Of a DNA stretch of 64,000 nucleotides, positions 1 through 10,670 are shown in pieces. The notes under the pieces were generated by a model. The model was given only the letters and a program-made list of their open reading frames with translations, was not told where the DNA came from and did no database searches. Both the position numbers and the translations under genes were made by a program. Each line of letters opens with the position of its first letter. The first letter of the stretch is position 1. Source of the DNA: Rhodocyclales bacterium. Lineage in GTDB: Bacteria; Pseudomonadota; Gammaproteobacteria; Burkholderiales; Rhodocyclaceae. Location: contig JACRPA010000005.1 in the NCBI GenBank assembly GCA_016214145.1, forward strand, positions 62,001 through 126,000. Direction: 5' to 3'.

Positions 1-1535
1 CGGGGTCGTCGGTGTACGGCGGCAACGCCTTTTTCGGCGTCGTCAATGTCATCACCAAGCGCGGCGCCGACGTCGGCGGCGGTGAATTGGCGGGTTCGGC
101 GGGGAGCCACCGCAGCGCGACCGGGCGCGCCACCTACGGCCGCCGCCTCGACAACGGCGCCGATCTGCTGCTGTCGATGAGCGCCCATCGCAGCCGAGGG
201 CAGGATCATTTCTATCCGGAGTTCGTCCCGCTCGGCGTCGCCGACGGCATGGCGCGCGGCCTCGACGGCGACCGCACCCGCCAACTGTTCGCCAGGCTCT
301 CCTACCAGGGCTGGACGCTGCAGGCGGTTCACGGCGAAAGGAACAAGGACGTCCCGACCGCTCCCTACGGCACGGCGCCGGGGATATCGGGAACGCAGAC
401 AACGGATGCCAACACCTATCTGGATCTGAAGCATTCCAGCGCCCCGGCCGCCAATGTCGAACTGACCGGCAGGCTGTATTACGGCCGCTACGCCTTCGAA
501 GGAAGCTACCTCTACGATGCGCCGCCGCTGTATCGGAACCGCGACTCCGTGCGCGGCGAATGGTGGGGCGCGGAAGCCAGGATGGTGAGCACCGCCATCG
601 ACCGGCACAAGCTGGTGTTCGGCGCCGAATATCAAAGGGACATGCGCCAGCAGCAGAAGAATTACGACGAGCAGCCCTATGCCCTGTATCTCGACGACCG
701 GCGCGAGGGCGACCGCGCCGGCATCTACCTGCAGGACGAAATGGTCTTGCACGACAAGTTGCGCCTGAATGCCGGCCTGCGCTATGACCATGCCAGCGGT
801 TTCGGCGGCATCTTCAACCCGCGGCTCGGCCTGATTGCCGAACCGTTCGAGCGGACCTTTGTGAAGCTGCTCTACGGGACGGCCTATCGCGCGCCCAACG
901 CCTACGAGCGCTTCTATGCCGTCCCCGGCGTCGGCGGCCAGAAGGCGAACCCGGACCTGCGGCCGGAGCGGATACGCACGGGCGAACTGGCCGTCGAGCA
1001 TTTCCTGCACGACAGTTTCCGCGTCGGCGCTTCGCTGTTCCGCTACAAGATCAAGGATCACATCGACTCAACCGTCGATCCCGCCGACGGCCTGACGGTG
1101 TTCCGCAACATCGACGGGGTGCGCGCCACCGGCTTCGGCGCCGAAGCCGAGCACGTCTGGTCCTGGGGCGCCCGCCTGCGGGTCAGCTACAGCCGCCAGC
1201 GCGCGCAGGATGCCAGCGGCGCCCGGCTGACCAATTCGCCGCGCCACCTGGCCAAGCTGAATGCCACGGCGCCGTTGCCCGGCGGCTGGCTGCGCGCCGG
1301 GGCGGAACTCCAGTACACCGGCGCGCGCCGCACGCTGGCCGGCGAGACCGGCGGCTTCTGGCTGGGCAACCTGAATCTCAGCACCGACCGGCTGGCGCCG
1401 GGACTGGAAGCGTCGTTGGGCCTGTACAACATCTTCAACCGGCGTTACGCCGATCCGGGCGGATCCGAGCATCTGCAGGATGCCATCCGGCAGGACGGGC
1501 GCAGCATCCGCCTCAAGCTCTGGTACCGGTTCTGA
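1..1535 (+). CDS. TonB-dependent outer-membrane receptor (5' end outside window)
   Basis: The reading frame is open from base 3 and begins inside the plug domain (GSSVYGGNAFFGVVNVITK is the usual end of a plug), so the signal peptide, TonB box and most of the plug lie outside the window. About 510 residues of beta-barrel follow, with the receptor-type segment FVKLLYGTAYRAPNAYERF and a C-terminus ending in an aromatic residue (KLWYRF), as outer-membrane proteins do. It would import a chelate or vitamin; the ligand cannot be told. Its stop overlaps the start of the YfiR-like gene (TGATG), so the two are co-translated and the receptor probably belongs to the same sensory unit. Confidence 0.9.
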   Translation, partial: GSSVYGGNAFFGVVNVITKRGADVGGGELAGSAGSHRSATGRATYGRRLDNGADLLLSMSAHRSRGQDHFYPEFVPLGVADGMARGLDGDRTRQLFARLSYQGWTLQAVHGERNKDVPTAPYGTAPGISGTQTTDANTYLDLKHSSAPAANVELTGRLYYGRYAFEGSYLYDAPPLYRNRDSVRGEWWGAEARMVSTAIDRHKLVFGAEYQRDMRQQQKNYDEQPYALYLDDRREGDRAGIYLQDEMVLHDKLRLNAGLRYDHASGFGGIFNPRLGLIAEPFERTFVKLLYGTAYRAPNAYERFYAVPGVGGQKANPDLRPERIRTGELAVEHFLHDSFRVGASLFRYKIKDHIDSTVDPADGLTVFRNIDGVRATGFGAEAEHVWSWGARLRVSYSRQRAQDASGARLTNSPRHLAKLNATAPLPGGWLRAGAELQYTGARRTLAGETGGFWLGNLNLSTDRLAPGLEASLGLYNIFNRRYADPGGSEHLQDAIRQDGRSIRLKLWYRF

Positions 1536-2083
1536 TGGCGCTTCATCGGCTCATGTCGATCCGCCGCCTGCTTGTTTGCCTGCTTGCCTTGAGCGCCTTG
1601 GCCTCGGGCGGCGCGACGGCCCAGGCAGTGCCCGAATACGAATTGAAGGCGGCCTTCATCTACAACTTCGCGCTGTTCGTCGATTGGCCGGCCGATACCC
1701 GGAAGGATGGCGCATTCGTGCTCTGCGTGGCCGGGCGCGGGTTGTATGACACGGCCTTCGACGCCCTTCAGGGGAAACCGGTGAGGTCGCAGAGGCTGGT
1801 CGTGCGGAGAGTCGATGGCTTACAAGGCCTGGACGAATGCCATATGCTCTATATCGCGCCGGCCGAGGAAATGCGCCTCAACCATATACTGGGACTGGCC
1901 GGCGGACGGCCGATACTGACCGTAGCCGACGCAGAGGGCTGGAGCGGCCGGGGCGTCATGATCAACCTGGTGACGCGGCAAGGCCGGCTGGCGTTCGACG
2001 TCAACCTCGATGCCGTGAAGCGGGCCGGGCTGGACATGAGTTCGCGATTGCTGCGCCTGGCCGGCAGCGTGAGCGGGAGGTAA
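1535..2083 (+). CDS. YfiR family periplasmic protein (DUF4154)
   Basis: This 182-residue protein has an N-terminal hydrophobic signal segment (RRLLVCLLALSALASGG) followed by the YfiR hallmark YELKAAFIYNFALFVDWP. Later family landmarks are CHMLYIAP and the final VNLDAVKRAGLDMSSRLLRLA. In Pseudomonas, YfiR is a periplasmic repressor of the membrane protein YfiN, whose periplasmic sensor is related to that of the kinase encoded just downstream here. The start at 1535 overlaps the receptor stop; an internal ATG at 1553 is also possible. By analogy it would gate the kinase at 2089 in response to an envelope or redox signal; that link is inference. Confidence 0.88.
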   Translation: MALHRLMSIRRLLVCLLALSALASGGATAQAVPEYELKAAFIYNFALFVDWPADTRKDGAFVLCVAGRGLYDTAFDALQGKPVRSQRLVVRRVDGLQGLDECHMLYIAPAEEMRLNHILGLAGGRPILTVADAEGWSGRGVMINLVTRQGRLAFDVNLDAVKRAGLDMSSRLLRLAGSVSGR

Positions 2084-2088
2084 CCGCG

Positions 2089-3384
2089 GTGGCGCCCCAA
2101 GAAAGCGGATTCAAGGGAAGGCTGACCGTCCTCAACCTGCTGACGGCCGGGGTTGCGCTGTGCATCGCCGGCGCGGTACTGATCCTGCAAGAATATATTG
2201 CCTTGCGCGACGACCTGGCCGGCAATCTCGATACCCTGAGCCAGGTGATTGCCGACAACAGCACGGCCTCGCTGGCGTTTGCCGACGCGCGCGCGGCAAG
2301 CGAGACGCTGCGATCCCTGCGCGCCCTGCCGAACATCACCGCGGCTGCGCTCTATGGCCCCGACGGCAGGCTTTTCGCCGCCTACCTGCGGGACGTAGGC
2401 GGCGTGGTTTCCGATCCGGTGCCGGCCACGTTGCCCGAGACGGATCTGATGCTGAAGGGCCAACTGGCTGTGTCGCGCAACGTGGCGCTCGACGGCCGGC
2501 CGCTGGGCACCTTGTTCATACGCTCCGATCTGCGCGCGATGTACGCCCGCCTGCTCGGCTATGGCGCGGGACTGCTGGCGGTGCTGCTGGCCTCGCTGGG
2601 CGCGGCCTACCTGATGATGTCGCGCCTGCGACGGAATCTGGCCAATGCCGAAGAGAATCTGCATGCCATAAACGAGACGCTCGAACAGCGCGTCGCCGAA
2701 CGCACCTTGCAGCTTGAAATCGCCAACCGGGAACTGGAATCCTTCTCGTATTCGGTATCGCACGACTTGCGGGCGCCGCTGCGCGCCATCAACGGCTTCA
2801 GCCAGATCATCCTGGAATCCGAATCCGAGAAGATCAGCGACGAGGGAAAGCGGATGTTCGACCGCATCGTGCGCAACAGCAACCGCATGGGCCAGCTCAT
2901 CGACGACATCCTCGAATATTCGCGCGCGGGACGCCTCCAACTCGAGCGGACCAAGGTGGATATGGACGCTCTTGCCAAAGCGGTGGTCAAGGAGAATGCG
3001 GAGGATTACCCGCCGTCGGCGGTCGACTTCAAGCCGCTGCCGGTCGTCGACGCGGATCGTGTCATGCTGCGCCAGATACTGGAAAACCTGATCGGCAACG
3101 CCTTCAAGTATTCCGCCGGGAGCGAGCATCCCGCGATTGAAATCGGGATGCATTCGATGGCCGGAGAAACGTTCTTTTACGTCAAAGACAACGGGGTAGG
3201 ATTCGACCCGCAGTACGCGGGCAAGTTGTTCGGCATGTTCCAGCGCATGCACACCGAAGGCCAGTTCCCCGGCACCGGCGTGGGCCTGGCGATCGTCAAG
3301 CGCCTGATCGAACGGCACGGCGGGCGGGTCTGGGCCGAATCCGAAGTCGGGCGGGGTGCGACCTTCTTCTTTACGCTGGAGTGA
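2089..3384 (+). CDS. Membrane sensor histidine kinase with CHASE8-like periplasmic domain
   Basis: The frame is open from 1837, but the gene starts after the YfiR stop. GTG 2089 is chosen because GGGAGG lies about eight bases upstream, giving 431 residues. Order: membrane segment (residues about 10-30), a periplasmic domain with DNSTASLAFADARAASETL that resembles the CHASE8 sensor of YfiN-type proteins, a second membrane segment (about 155-180), a coiled linker, a HisKA domain with SHDLRAPLRA (phospho-acceptor His225), and an ATPase domain ending GTGVGLAIVKRLIERHGG. It is the third gene of the receptor-YfiR-kinase unit. No response regulator is adjacent. Its kinase half closely resembles that of the kinase at 59816. 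Confidence 0.88.
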   Translation: MAPQESGFKGRLTVLNLLTAGVALCIAGAVLILQEYIALRDDLAGNLDTLSQVIADNSTASLAFADARAASETLRSLRALPNITAAALYGPDGRLFAAYLRDVGGVVSDPVPATLPETDLMLKGQLAVSRNVALDGRPLGTLFIRSDLRAMYARLLGYGAGLLAVLLASLGAAYLMMSRLRRNLANAEENLHAINETLEQRVAERTLQLEIANRELESFSYSVSHDLRAPLRAINGFSQIILESESEKISDEGKRMFDRIVRNSNRMGQLIDDILEYSRAGRLQLERTKVDMDALAKAVVKENAEDYPPSAVDFKPLPVVDADRVMLRQILENLIGNAFKYSAGSEHPAIEIGMHSMAGETFFYVKDNGVGFDPQYAGKLFGMFQRMHTEGQFPGTGVGLAIVKRLIERHGGRVWAESEVGRGATFFFTLE

Positions 3385-3411
3385 GCGAGTAGACTCCCGT
3401 CAGGGAGGAAC

Positions 3412-5886
3412 ATGCCGCACTTGCCGGACATCTCGGGCTGGACCGTCGCGCTGGCGCGCAGGCTGCTCTACGCCTGGGTGCGCACCACCGTCCTGCCCGG
3501 CCGGGCGGGCGAGCTCGGCCTCGATCCGGCGCGGCCGGTGTGCTACGTGCTGCACGGGCGGCACTTCTCCAACCTGCTGGTGCTGCTGCAGGAGACGCGC
3601 CGCGCCGGCCTGCCGCGGCCGCGCGCCGCGCTGGCCGTCGGCGCGCTGCGCGCCCGCCGCTCCTTCTTCTTCCTCGAACGCGCGCGCCGCATCGCCGCCT
3701 CCGCGAAGGAGCGCCACGGCCACTCGCCGCTGCTCGTCGACATGGTGAAGGCGGCCATCGCCGATGCGGCCGCCGACGTGCAGATCGTGCCCGTCACCAT
3801 CCTCTGGGGCCGCGCCCCCGACAAGCAGGACTCCATCCTCAAGGCGCTGTTCTCCGAGACCTGGCGCGCGCCGGGCCGGCTGCGCCAGATCCTCGCCGTG
3901 CTGCTGCACGGCCGCCAGGTGCTGGTGCGCTTCAGCGCGCCGCTCTCTCTGCGCGACGTGCTGGGCGATGACAGGGACGAGGCGCGGGCGCTGCGCAAGC
4001 TCTCGCGGGTGCTGCGCGTGCATTTCCGCCGCCAGCGCGAAATCGCCATCGGGCCGGACCTCTCCCACCGCAACACCCAGGTGGACGACCTGGTCGAGGC
4101 GCCGGCGGTGCGCGCGGCGATCGCCGCCGAGGCCGCCGCGAAGCAAGCGCCGGCAGCCGAGGCGGAAAGGCGCGCCCGCGCCTTCGCCCTGGAGATCGCC
4201 TCCGACTACACCTACGGCGTGGTGCGCGCCTTCGAGATATTCCTCACCTGGCTGTGGACGCGCCTCTACGACGGCGTCGAGGTGCACAACTTCGACGCCG
4301 TCACGCGCATCGCGCCGGGGCAGGGCATCGTCTACCTGCCCTGCCATCGCAGCCACGTCGACTACCTGCTGCTGTCCTACGTCGTCTTCCGGCGCGGCCT
4401 GACGCCGCCGCACATCGCCGCCGGAGAGAACCTCGACATCCCCGTCGTCGGGCCGCTGCTGCGCCGCGGCGGCGCCTTCTTCCTGCGGCGCAGCTTCAAG
4501 GGCGAGCCGCTCTACGCCGCGGTGTTCCACGAATACCTGCATCGGATGATTTCGCGCGGCTTTCCCATCGAGTATTTCATCGAGGGCGGGCGCAGCCGCA
4601 GCGGGCGCATGCTCGCCCCCAAGGCCGGCATCCTCGGCATGACCGTCAGGAGCTTCCTGCGCGAGCACGCGCGGCCGCTGGTTTTCGTGCCGGTGTACCT
4701 CGGCTACGAGAAGCTGATCGAGGGGCGCGCCTTCCTGGAGGAGATGCAGGGCAAGCCGAAGCAGGGCGAGTCGCTGTGGGGCCTGCTCGGCGCCTGGCGC
4801 CTGCTCAAGCGCGAATTCGGCAAGGTGCATGTGAACTTCGGCGAGCCGCTGCCGCTGGCGGAATTCCTCGACCGTCACCGCCCCGGCTGGGCGGAAGCGG
4901 CCGACCCGCGCGCCGACTGGGTGCGCGAGGCGATCCGCAGCGCCGCCGAGGAACTGGCGAAGCGCATCAACGCGGCGGCGGCGGTGACGCCGATCAACCT
5001 CGTCGCCGTCGCCCTGCTGGCCACGCCCAAGCACACCGCCGACGCGCATGCCCTGGCGCGCCAGATCGGGCACTGCCAGGCGATCCTGCGCGACGCGCCG
5101 TATTCGCCCGGCGCCGTGCCCTGCGCGTCGAGCGCCGCCGAGATCGTCGCCTATGCCGAGCGGCTCGGCGTCGTCGAGCGCCTGCCGCATCCCCTCGGCG
5201 ACCTGCTCCGCGTGCCGGCGTCCGAGGCGGCGCTGCTCGCCTACTTCCGCAACAACGTGCTGCATCTCTTCGCCCTGCCGGCGCTCATCGCCTGCCTGCT
5301 CGGCCACAACCGCCGGCTCGACGCGCGCCGCATGGACGAGGCGGTGGCCGGCATCTACGGCCTGCTGCGCGCCGAGCTGTTCCTGCGCTGGCCGCCCGAG
5401 GCGCTGCCGGATGCGATGGCGACGGCGATAGCGGTGCTGGAAACGCGCGGCCTGCTGCGGCGCGCGGAGGACTCCGGCCGGCTCGCCGCGCCCGAGCCGA
5501 ACAGCCAGGAGTTCGCCGAGCTGCGCCTGCTCGGCGAGACCATCCGGCCGACCCTGGAGCGCCATTTCCTCACCCTGGCGCTGCTGCAACGGCACGGCTC
5601 CGGCCGAGTGACGCGCCGTGCGCTGGAAGAGGCCGGCCACCTGCTGGCGCAGCGCCTGGCGCTGCTCTACGAATTCAACGCGCCGGAATTTTCCGAGAAG
5701 ACCCTGTTCGCCGGCGTCGTCGGCAATCTCGTCGAGGCCGGGATCCTGCGCGAGGACGAAGCGGGCCTGCTGCACTTCGACGAACGCATCACCGTGCCGG
5801 CCGCGCACGCCGAACTGGTGCTTTCCGCCGAGGTGCGCCAGACTATCCGCCGCATGGCGGGGGAAACCGTGGCAAGCGGGGGATGA
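3412..5886 (+). CDS. plsB: Glycerol-3-phosphate 1-O-acyltransferase PlsB
   Basis: PlsB catalyses the first acylation of sn-glycerol-3-phosphate in phospholipid synthesis at the inner membrane. The 824-residue product is close to the length of the E. coli enzyme. The acyltransferase blocks are all visible: block I CHRSHVDYLLLSYV with the catalytic HX4D pair (His312, Asp317), block II GGAFFLRRSFKGEPLY, block III FIEGGRSRSGRMLAPK, and a later VPVYLGYEKL. ATG 3412 is preceded by GGGAGG. It stands alone after the kinase, and its stop lies immediately before the next gene, with which it is probably co-transcribed. Confidence 0.97.
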   Translation: MPHLPDISGWTVALARRLLYAWVRTTVLPGRAGELGLDPARPVCYVLHGRHFSNLLVLLQETRRAGLPRPRAALAVGALRARRSFFFLERARRIAASAKERHGHSPLLVDMVKAAIADAAADVQIVPVTILWGRAPDKQDSILKALFSETWRAPGRLRQILAVLLHGRQVLVRFSAPLSLRDVLGDDRDEARALRKLSRVLRVHFRRQREIAIGPDLSHRNTQVDDLVEAPAVRAAIAAEAAAKQAPAAEAERRARAFALEIASDYTYGVVRAFEIFLTWLWTRLYDGVEVHNFDAVTRIAPGQGIVYLPCHRSHVDYLLLSYVVFRRGLTPPHIAAGENLDIPVVGPLLRRGGAFFLRRSFKGEPLYAAVFHEYLHRMISRGFPIEYFIEGGRSRSGRMLAPKAGILGMTVRSFLREHARPLVFVPVYLGYEKLIEGRAFLEEMQGKPKQGESLWGLLGAWRLLKREFGKVHVNFGEPLPLAEFLDRHRPGWAEAADPRADWVREAIRSAAEELAKRINAAAAVTPINLVAVALLATPKHTADAHALARQIGHCQAILRDAPYSPGAVPCASSAAEIVAYAERLGVVERLPHPLGDLLRVPASEAALLAYFRNNVLHLFALPALIACLLGHNRRLDARRMDEAVAGIYGLLRAELFLRWPPEALPDAMATAIAVLETRGLLRRAEDSGRLAAPEPNSQEFAELRLLGETIRPTLERHFLTLALLQRHGSGRVTRRALEEAGHLLAQRLALLYEFNAPEFSEKTLFAGVVGNLVEAGILREDEAGLLHFDERITVPAAHAELVLSAEVRQTIRRMAGETVASGG

Positions 5887-5887
5887 C

Positions 5888-6637
5888 ATGAGCGAAAGAA
5901 GGATCGGGGATCTCATCGACGGGGTCATCGCCGCGCACGGCGGTGCGGAATTCTGGCGCGGCCTGGGCGGACTCGATATCCGGCTCTCCGCTTCCGGCTT
6001 CCTCTTCGCCGCCAAGGGCCGTCCGGTGCTGCGCCACGCGCGCATGTGGGCCTCCACCACCGAGCCGCGCTTCGTCTTCCACGACTACCCGCGGCCGGGC
6101 TGGCGCGGCGAGCTGGTCGGCGACGCCGAGGTGCGCATCCTCGACGCGGAAGGCCGCGTCATGGCCAGCCGCGCCAGGCCGCGCGAGGCCTTCCGCGGCC
6201 TGCGCCGGCAGTTCCGCTGGGACGAGCTGGATTTCCTCTACTTCGGCGGCTACGCCACCTGGAACTACATGGTGACGCCGTTCATCTTCCTGCGCCCGGG
6301 CTTTTCCTTCGAGTTGCTGCCGCCCGTGCGGGGCCCGCAGGGGGAGATTGCGCGCCTGCGCGCCACCTTCCCGCCGGACATCCCCACGCACAGCCGCACG
6401 CAGGTCTTCCACTTCGACGAGCAACGGCTGTTGACGCGGCTGGACTACACCGCCGAGGTGGTCGGCGGCTGGGCGCGCGCGGCGCACCTGTGCGAGGACT
6501 ACAAAGACTTCGGCGGACTGAAGGCGTCAACCCGCCGCCGCGTCTGGCCGCTGTTGATCGGCGACAGGCCGATGCCGTTCCCGAACCTGGTGGCGCTGGA
6601 TATCGACGACATTTCACCGCAGCGGGCTGCCGCCTGA
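5888..6637 (+). CDS. Conserved protein of unknown function
   Basis: I do not recognise a named family with certainty. The frame extends upstream into plsB, but ATG 5888 comes right after the plsB stop and is the natural start, giving 249 residues. There is no signal peptide. The sequence is rich in aromatic and charged residues (EPRFVFHDYPRPGWRGELVG, DELDFLYFGGYATWNYMVTPF) and reads like a soluble beta-sheet protein that binds a hydrophobic ligand, which is only an impression. Being directly downstream of plsB with almost no spacer, it may serve lipid metabolism. Confidence 0.75.
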   Translation: MSERRIGDLIDGVIAAHGGAEFWRGLGGLDIRLSASGFLFAAKGRPVLRHARMWASTTEPRFVFHDYPRPGWRGELVGDAEVRILDAEGRVMASRARPREAFRGLRRQFRWDELDFLYFGGYATWNYMVTPFIFLRPGFSFELLPPVRGPQGEIARLRATFPPDIPTHSRTQVFHFDEQRLLTRLDYTAEVVGGWARAAHLCEDYKDFGGLKASTRRRVWPLLIGDRPMPFPNLVALDIDDISPQRAAA

Positions 6638-6728
6638 ACGGGTCTGTTGCCCGGTACGTGAAACAGGTTACACTGCGATGCCGTCGGCATTGCTGGGCCA
6701 GCGGCCATTTCATACCCAAGGAGGATTC

Positions 6729-6914
6729 ATGATTCGCACGATGCTGAAGATGCTTGCCGTGTTCCTGGCGCTCTCGTTCTCGAACGCCGTCCTGACGACA
6801 TCGGCCCTGGCGGCAAAGCCGCAGGGATGCAAGGCAGGGACGACGAAAATTCCGGGAGATGGCACCCGCTGCAAATGCTCGGACGGTCAATGGGAATGCA
6901 AGAAGATCAGATAA
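6729..6914 (+). CDS. Small secreted cysteine-containing protein
   Basis: This 61-residue product starts at ATG 6729, just after a strong AAGGAGGAT site. It has a signal peptide (MLAVFLALSFSNAVLTTSALA) and a short mature part of about 32 residues with four cysteines (KPQGCKAG, RCKCSDGQWECKK). The even number of cysteines and the periplasmic destination suggest two disulfides or metal binding; neither is shown. No relative is known to me. It is followed by a strong hairpin shared with glnS, so it is a monocistronic gene. Confidence 0.7.
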   Translation: MIRTMLKMLAVFLALSFSNAVLTTSALAAKPQGCKAGTTKIPGDGTRCKCSDGQWECKKIR

Positions 6915-6925
6915 AACCGGCCTGA

Positions 6926-6956
6926 AAGGAAGGGACGGCTGCGCCGCCCCTTCCTT
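6926..6956. terminator. Bidirectional hairpin terminator between convergent genes
   Basis: A near-perfect inverted repeat (AAGGAAGGG-A-CGGC, loop TGC, GCCG-C-CCCTTCCTT) lies between the ends of the small secreted protein gene and glnS, which converge here. There is no long T run, so termination strength is uncertain. Confidence 0.65.
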
Positions 6957-6963
6957 CTCCGCA

Positions 6964-8742
<1,779 letters not shown>

Positions 8743-8763
8743 GGTGCCGCTATTTTAGCGTGA

Positions 8764-8800
8764 GGCGGGCCGCACCCCAAGAGTACTTCTTCAGAGCGGC
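8764..8800 (-). repeat. Fragment of a dispersed intergenic repeat
   Basis: On the minus strand this stretch reads CTGAAGAAGTACTCTTGGGG followed by TGCGGC. Nearly the same string occurs at about 22170-22195 inside the long repeat at 22014-22252. It fills the gap between glnS and dsbB and touches the last codons of dsbB. Confidence 0.6.
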
Positions 8801-9291
8801 ACGCGCCGCTCTTCAGGGCGCAGCGCGGCGTAGACGGCGAGGCCGGAGAGCAGGACGAAGGCGATCAGCGAGAGTTCCGGCACCGACAGGCCGAGGAAAG
8901 TCCAGTCGACTTTCGTGCAGTCGCCGTTGGCCTCGAACATCGCCGGCCACCACTTCGACAGCGGCAGGCCGTTGAGGAATTTCTCTTCCGGGCTGATGCC
9001 GCATTCGGCGGCCTGCGGGTGGTAGGTGAGATACACCTGCCAGCCGGCGACCGCCGCGCCCAGCGTGGCCCACAGGTCGAGCAGGCCGGCGTAGAGCCAG
9101 CGCGCCGCGCCGGCCGGCCGGTGGAATGCCGCGACGAGGGCGGTGACGCCGAACAGGAGGTAGGCGATGCGCTGCATGACGCAGAGCGGACAGGGCAGCA
9201 GGCCGATGGCAGCCTGCAGGTAGTAGGCGGCGAAGCCGACCAGGGCGAGGCAGCCTACGCCGAGAGTGAGATGGATGTGATGGGTTTTCAT
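8791..9291 (-). CDS. dsbB: Disulfide bond formation protein DsbB
   Basis: DsbB reoxidises the periplasmic oxidase DsbA and passes electrons to quinone. The 166-residue product has four hydrophobic segments, the first periplasmic cysteine pair in LLPCPLCVMQRIAYL and the second pair in the ECGIS and GDCTK segments. MKTHH at 9291 is the start used here. An ATG at 9303 overlaps the TAA of the upstream glycosyltransferase gene (TAATG) and would add four residues by translational coupling. The last codons lie in a dispersed repeat fragment. It is the last gene of a long minus-strand cluster. Confidence 0.93.
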   Translation of the reverse strand: MKTHHIHLTLGVGCLALVGFAAYYLQAAIGLLPCPLCVMQRIAYLLFGVTALVAAFHRPAGAARWLYAGLLDLWATLGAAVAGWQVYLTYHPQAAECGISPEEKFLNGLPLSKWWPAMFEANGDCTKVDWTFLGLSVPELSLIAFVLLSGLAVYAALRPEERRVPL

Positions 9292-9302
9292 GGCGGACGA
9301 CA

Positions 9303-10670
9303 TTATGACCGAAGGGAATCCCCGTGGGATGACCGAAGGGAACTCCCGTGGAGTGACCCGGCGCGATGAAGAAAGTTCGCGCCGGCCAACCGGTCGTAAT
9401 CCTCGGCCCGATCCACGTCCCACAGCGGCTCCGCCTCGGCCCAGCGCCAGCCGAGCCGCCGCAGGCGCTCGCGCGTCTGCGCCATGACGCGCGCCGAGCC
9501 CCAGTCGATGCCGGAAAACAGTTCCGGCGCCGGCCGGCGCAGGCCGATGAGCACGTAACCGCCGTCTTCCGCCGGCCAGACGACCGCATCGTGGTCGTCC
9601 AGCAGGGCCGCGGCGCGGGCGAGATGATTCGCCGTCAGGGCCGGACAGTCGGTGCCGACGAGCAGGACGCGGTCGTGCCCGGGCAACAGCGCCGAGAAGG
9701 CCTGCAACATGCGCGCGCCGAGATCGCCGTTGCACTGGTCGTGCAGCGGAATGCCGAAACGCTCCTGGCATTCGGCGAAGAAGGCATGACGCCGGTCGGG
9801 CGCGCAGAACAGGGCGACGGGCCCGAGCGCCGCGGCGGTCGCGGTGGTCAGGGTGCGCAGCGTGAGCCGGCCCTGCAGGGCCGCCGCGCCGTCCGCGCCG
9901 AGGCGCGGCATGAGCCGTGTCTTGGCCGCGCCCGGCACCGGCGCCCGTGCCAGCACGGCGATCGCCGTGCGCGTGGCAGGGCCGGGCGCATGGCCATAGC
10001 GCTGCGCCAGCCGCGCCGGATCGGCGCCGAAAAAGTAGGCCAGCCGCAGGCGCAACATCAGCAGCACGGTTCGCAGCACGCCGTGCTTCTCCCAGCGGCG
10101 TCCCGAGGTGCGCACGCGATGTCGCAGGCAGGCGGGCCGGCCGAGGCGCCCGAGCGCGCGGCTCATCGCGATGTCTTCCATGAGCGGTATTGATGGAAAG
10201 CCGCCGCAGGCCGCGAAGGCGTCGCGGCGCATGAACATCGCCTGGTCGCCGGTGGCGATGCCGGTCAGGCGCGAGCGCAGGTTCATCAGCCGGGCAATCA
10301 GCGGCAGCAGGAGATGCCGTCCTTCGATGGCGACGTCGAAGCGGCCCCAGACGGCCCCCTGTGCGAGGGCCGTCTCGACCAGGCGGTCGGCGTCCGCCGG
10401 CAGGCGGGTGTCGGCGTGCAGGAAGAGCAGGACGTCGCCGCGCGCCGCCGCGGCGCCGGCGTTCATCTGCGGCGCCCGGCCGCGCGGCGCGGCGATGACG
10501 CGCGCGGCATGCGGTTGCGCCAGCGCCGCAGTGCCGTCGGTGCTGCCGCCGTCCACCACGATGATCTCGGCGCCGCGCGCGCGCAGCGGGGCGAGTGCGG
10601 CCAGCGCCGCCTCGATGCACGCGGACTCATTCAGTGCCGGCACGACGATCGACAGCGCTGCCGACCTCAT
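9303..10670 (-). CDS. Two-domain glycosyltransferase of the TIGR04283 and TIGR04282 types
   Basis: One 455-residue chain joins two enzymes that are usually separate. Residues about 1-225 are a GT2 domain (ALSIVVPALNESACIEAAL, EIIVVDGGSTDGT, LFLHADTRLP, ATGDQAMFMRRDAF, PLMEDIAMSRALG). Residues about 230-430 are a CofC-like nucleotidyltransferase fold (ARAPVPGAAKTRL, LLVGTDCPAL, WPAEDGGYVLIGLR). Both families are often annotated as arsenosugar-biosynthesis glycosyltransferases, which fits the arsS gene in the same cluster; the substrate itself is not proven by sequence. ATG 10670 overlaps the stop of the upstream gene (ATGA). The C-terminus ends in a low-complexity tail made by a 24-bp tandem repeat. 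Confidence 0.88.
   Translation of the reverse strand: MRSAALSIVVPALNESACIEAALAALAPLRARGAEIIVVDGGSTDGTAALAQPHAARVIAAPRGRAPQMNAGAAAARGDVLLFLHADTRLPADADRLVETALAQGAVWGRFDVAIEGRHLLLPLIARLMNLRSRLTGIATGDQAMFMRRDAFAACGGFPSIPLMEDIAMSRALGRLGRPACLRHRVRTSGRRWEKHGVLRTVLLMLRLRLAYFFGADPARLAQRYGHAPGPATRTAIAVLARAPVPGAAKTRLMPRLGADGAAALQGRLTLRTLTTATAAALGPVALFCAPDRRHAFFAECQERFGIPLHDQCNGDLGARMLQAFSALLPGHDRVLLVGTDCPALTANHLARAAALLDDHDAVVWPAEDGGYVLIGLRRPAPELFSGIDWGSARVMAQTRERLRRLGWRWAEAEPLWDVDRAEDYDRLAGANFLHRAGSLHGSSLRSSHGDSLRS
9307..9354. repeat. Two tandem 24-bp units
   Basis: Two adjacent units begin GACCGAAGGGAA and differ at few positions. Read on the minus strand they encode the repetitive tail (LHGSSLRSSHGDSLRS) at the C-terminus of the glycosyltransferase, beyond the end expected for the domain. 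Confidence 0.75.

Noticed and set aside
1849..3318. Long antisense open frames (for example 1849-3318, 3400-6060, 7063-8763, 56455-59844)
   Set aside because: They lie opposite clear genes, have the repetitive Arg/Ala/Gly composition of GC-rich shadow frames and no domain pattern.
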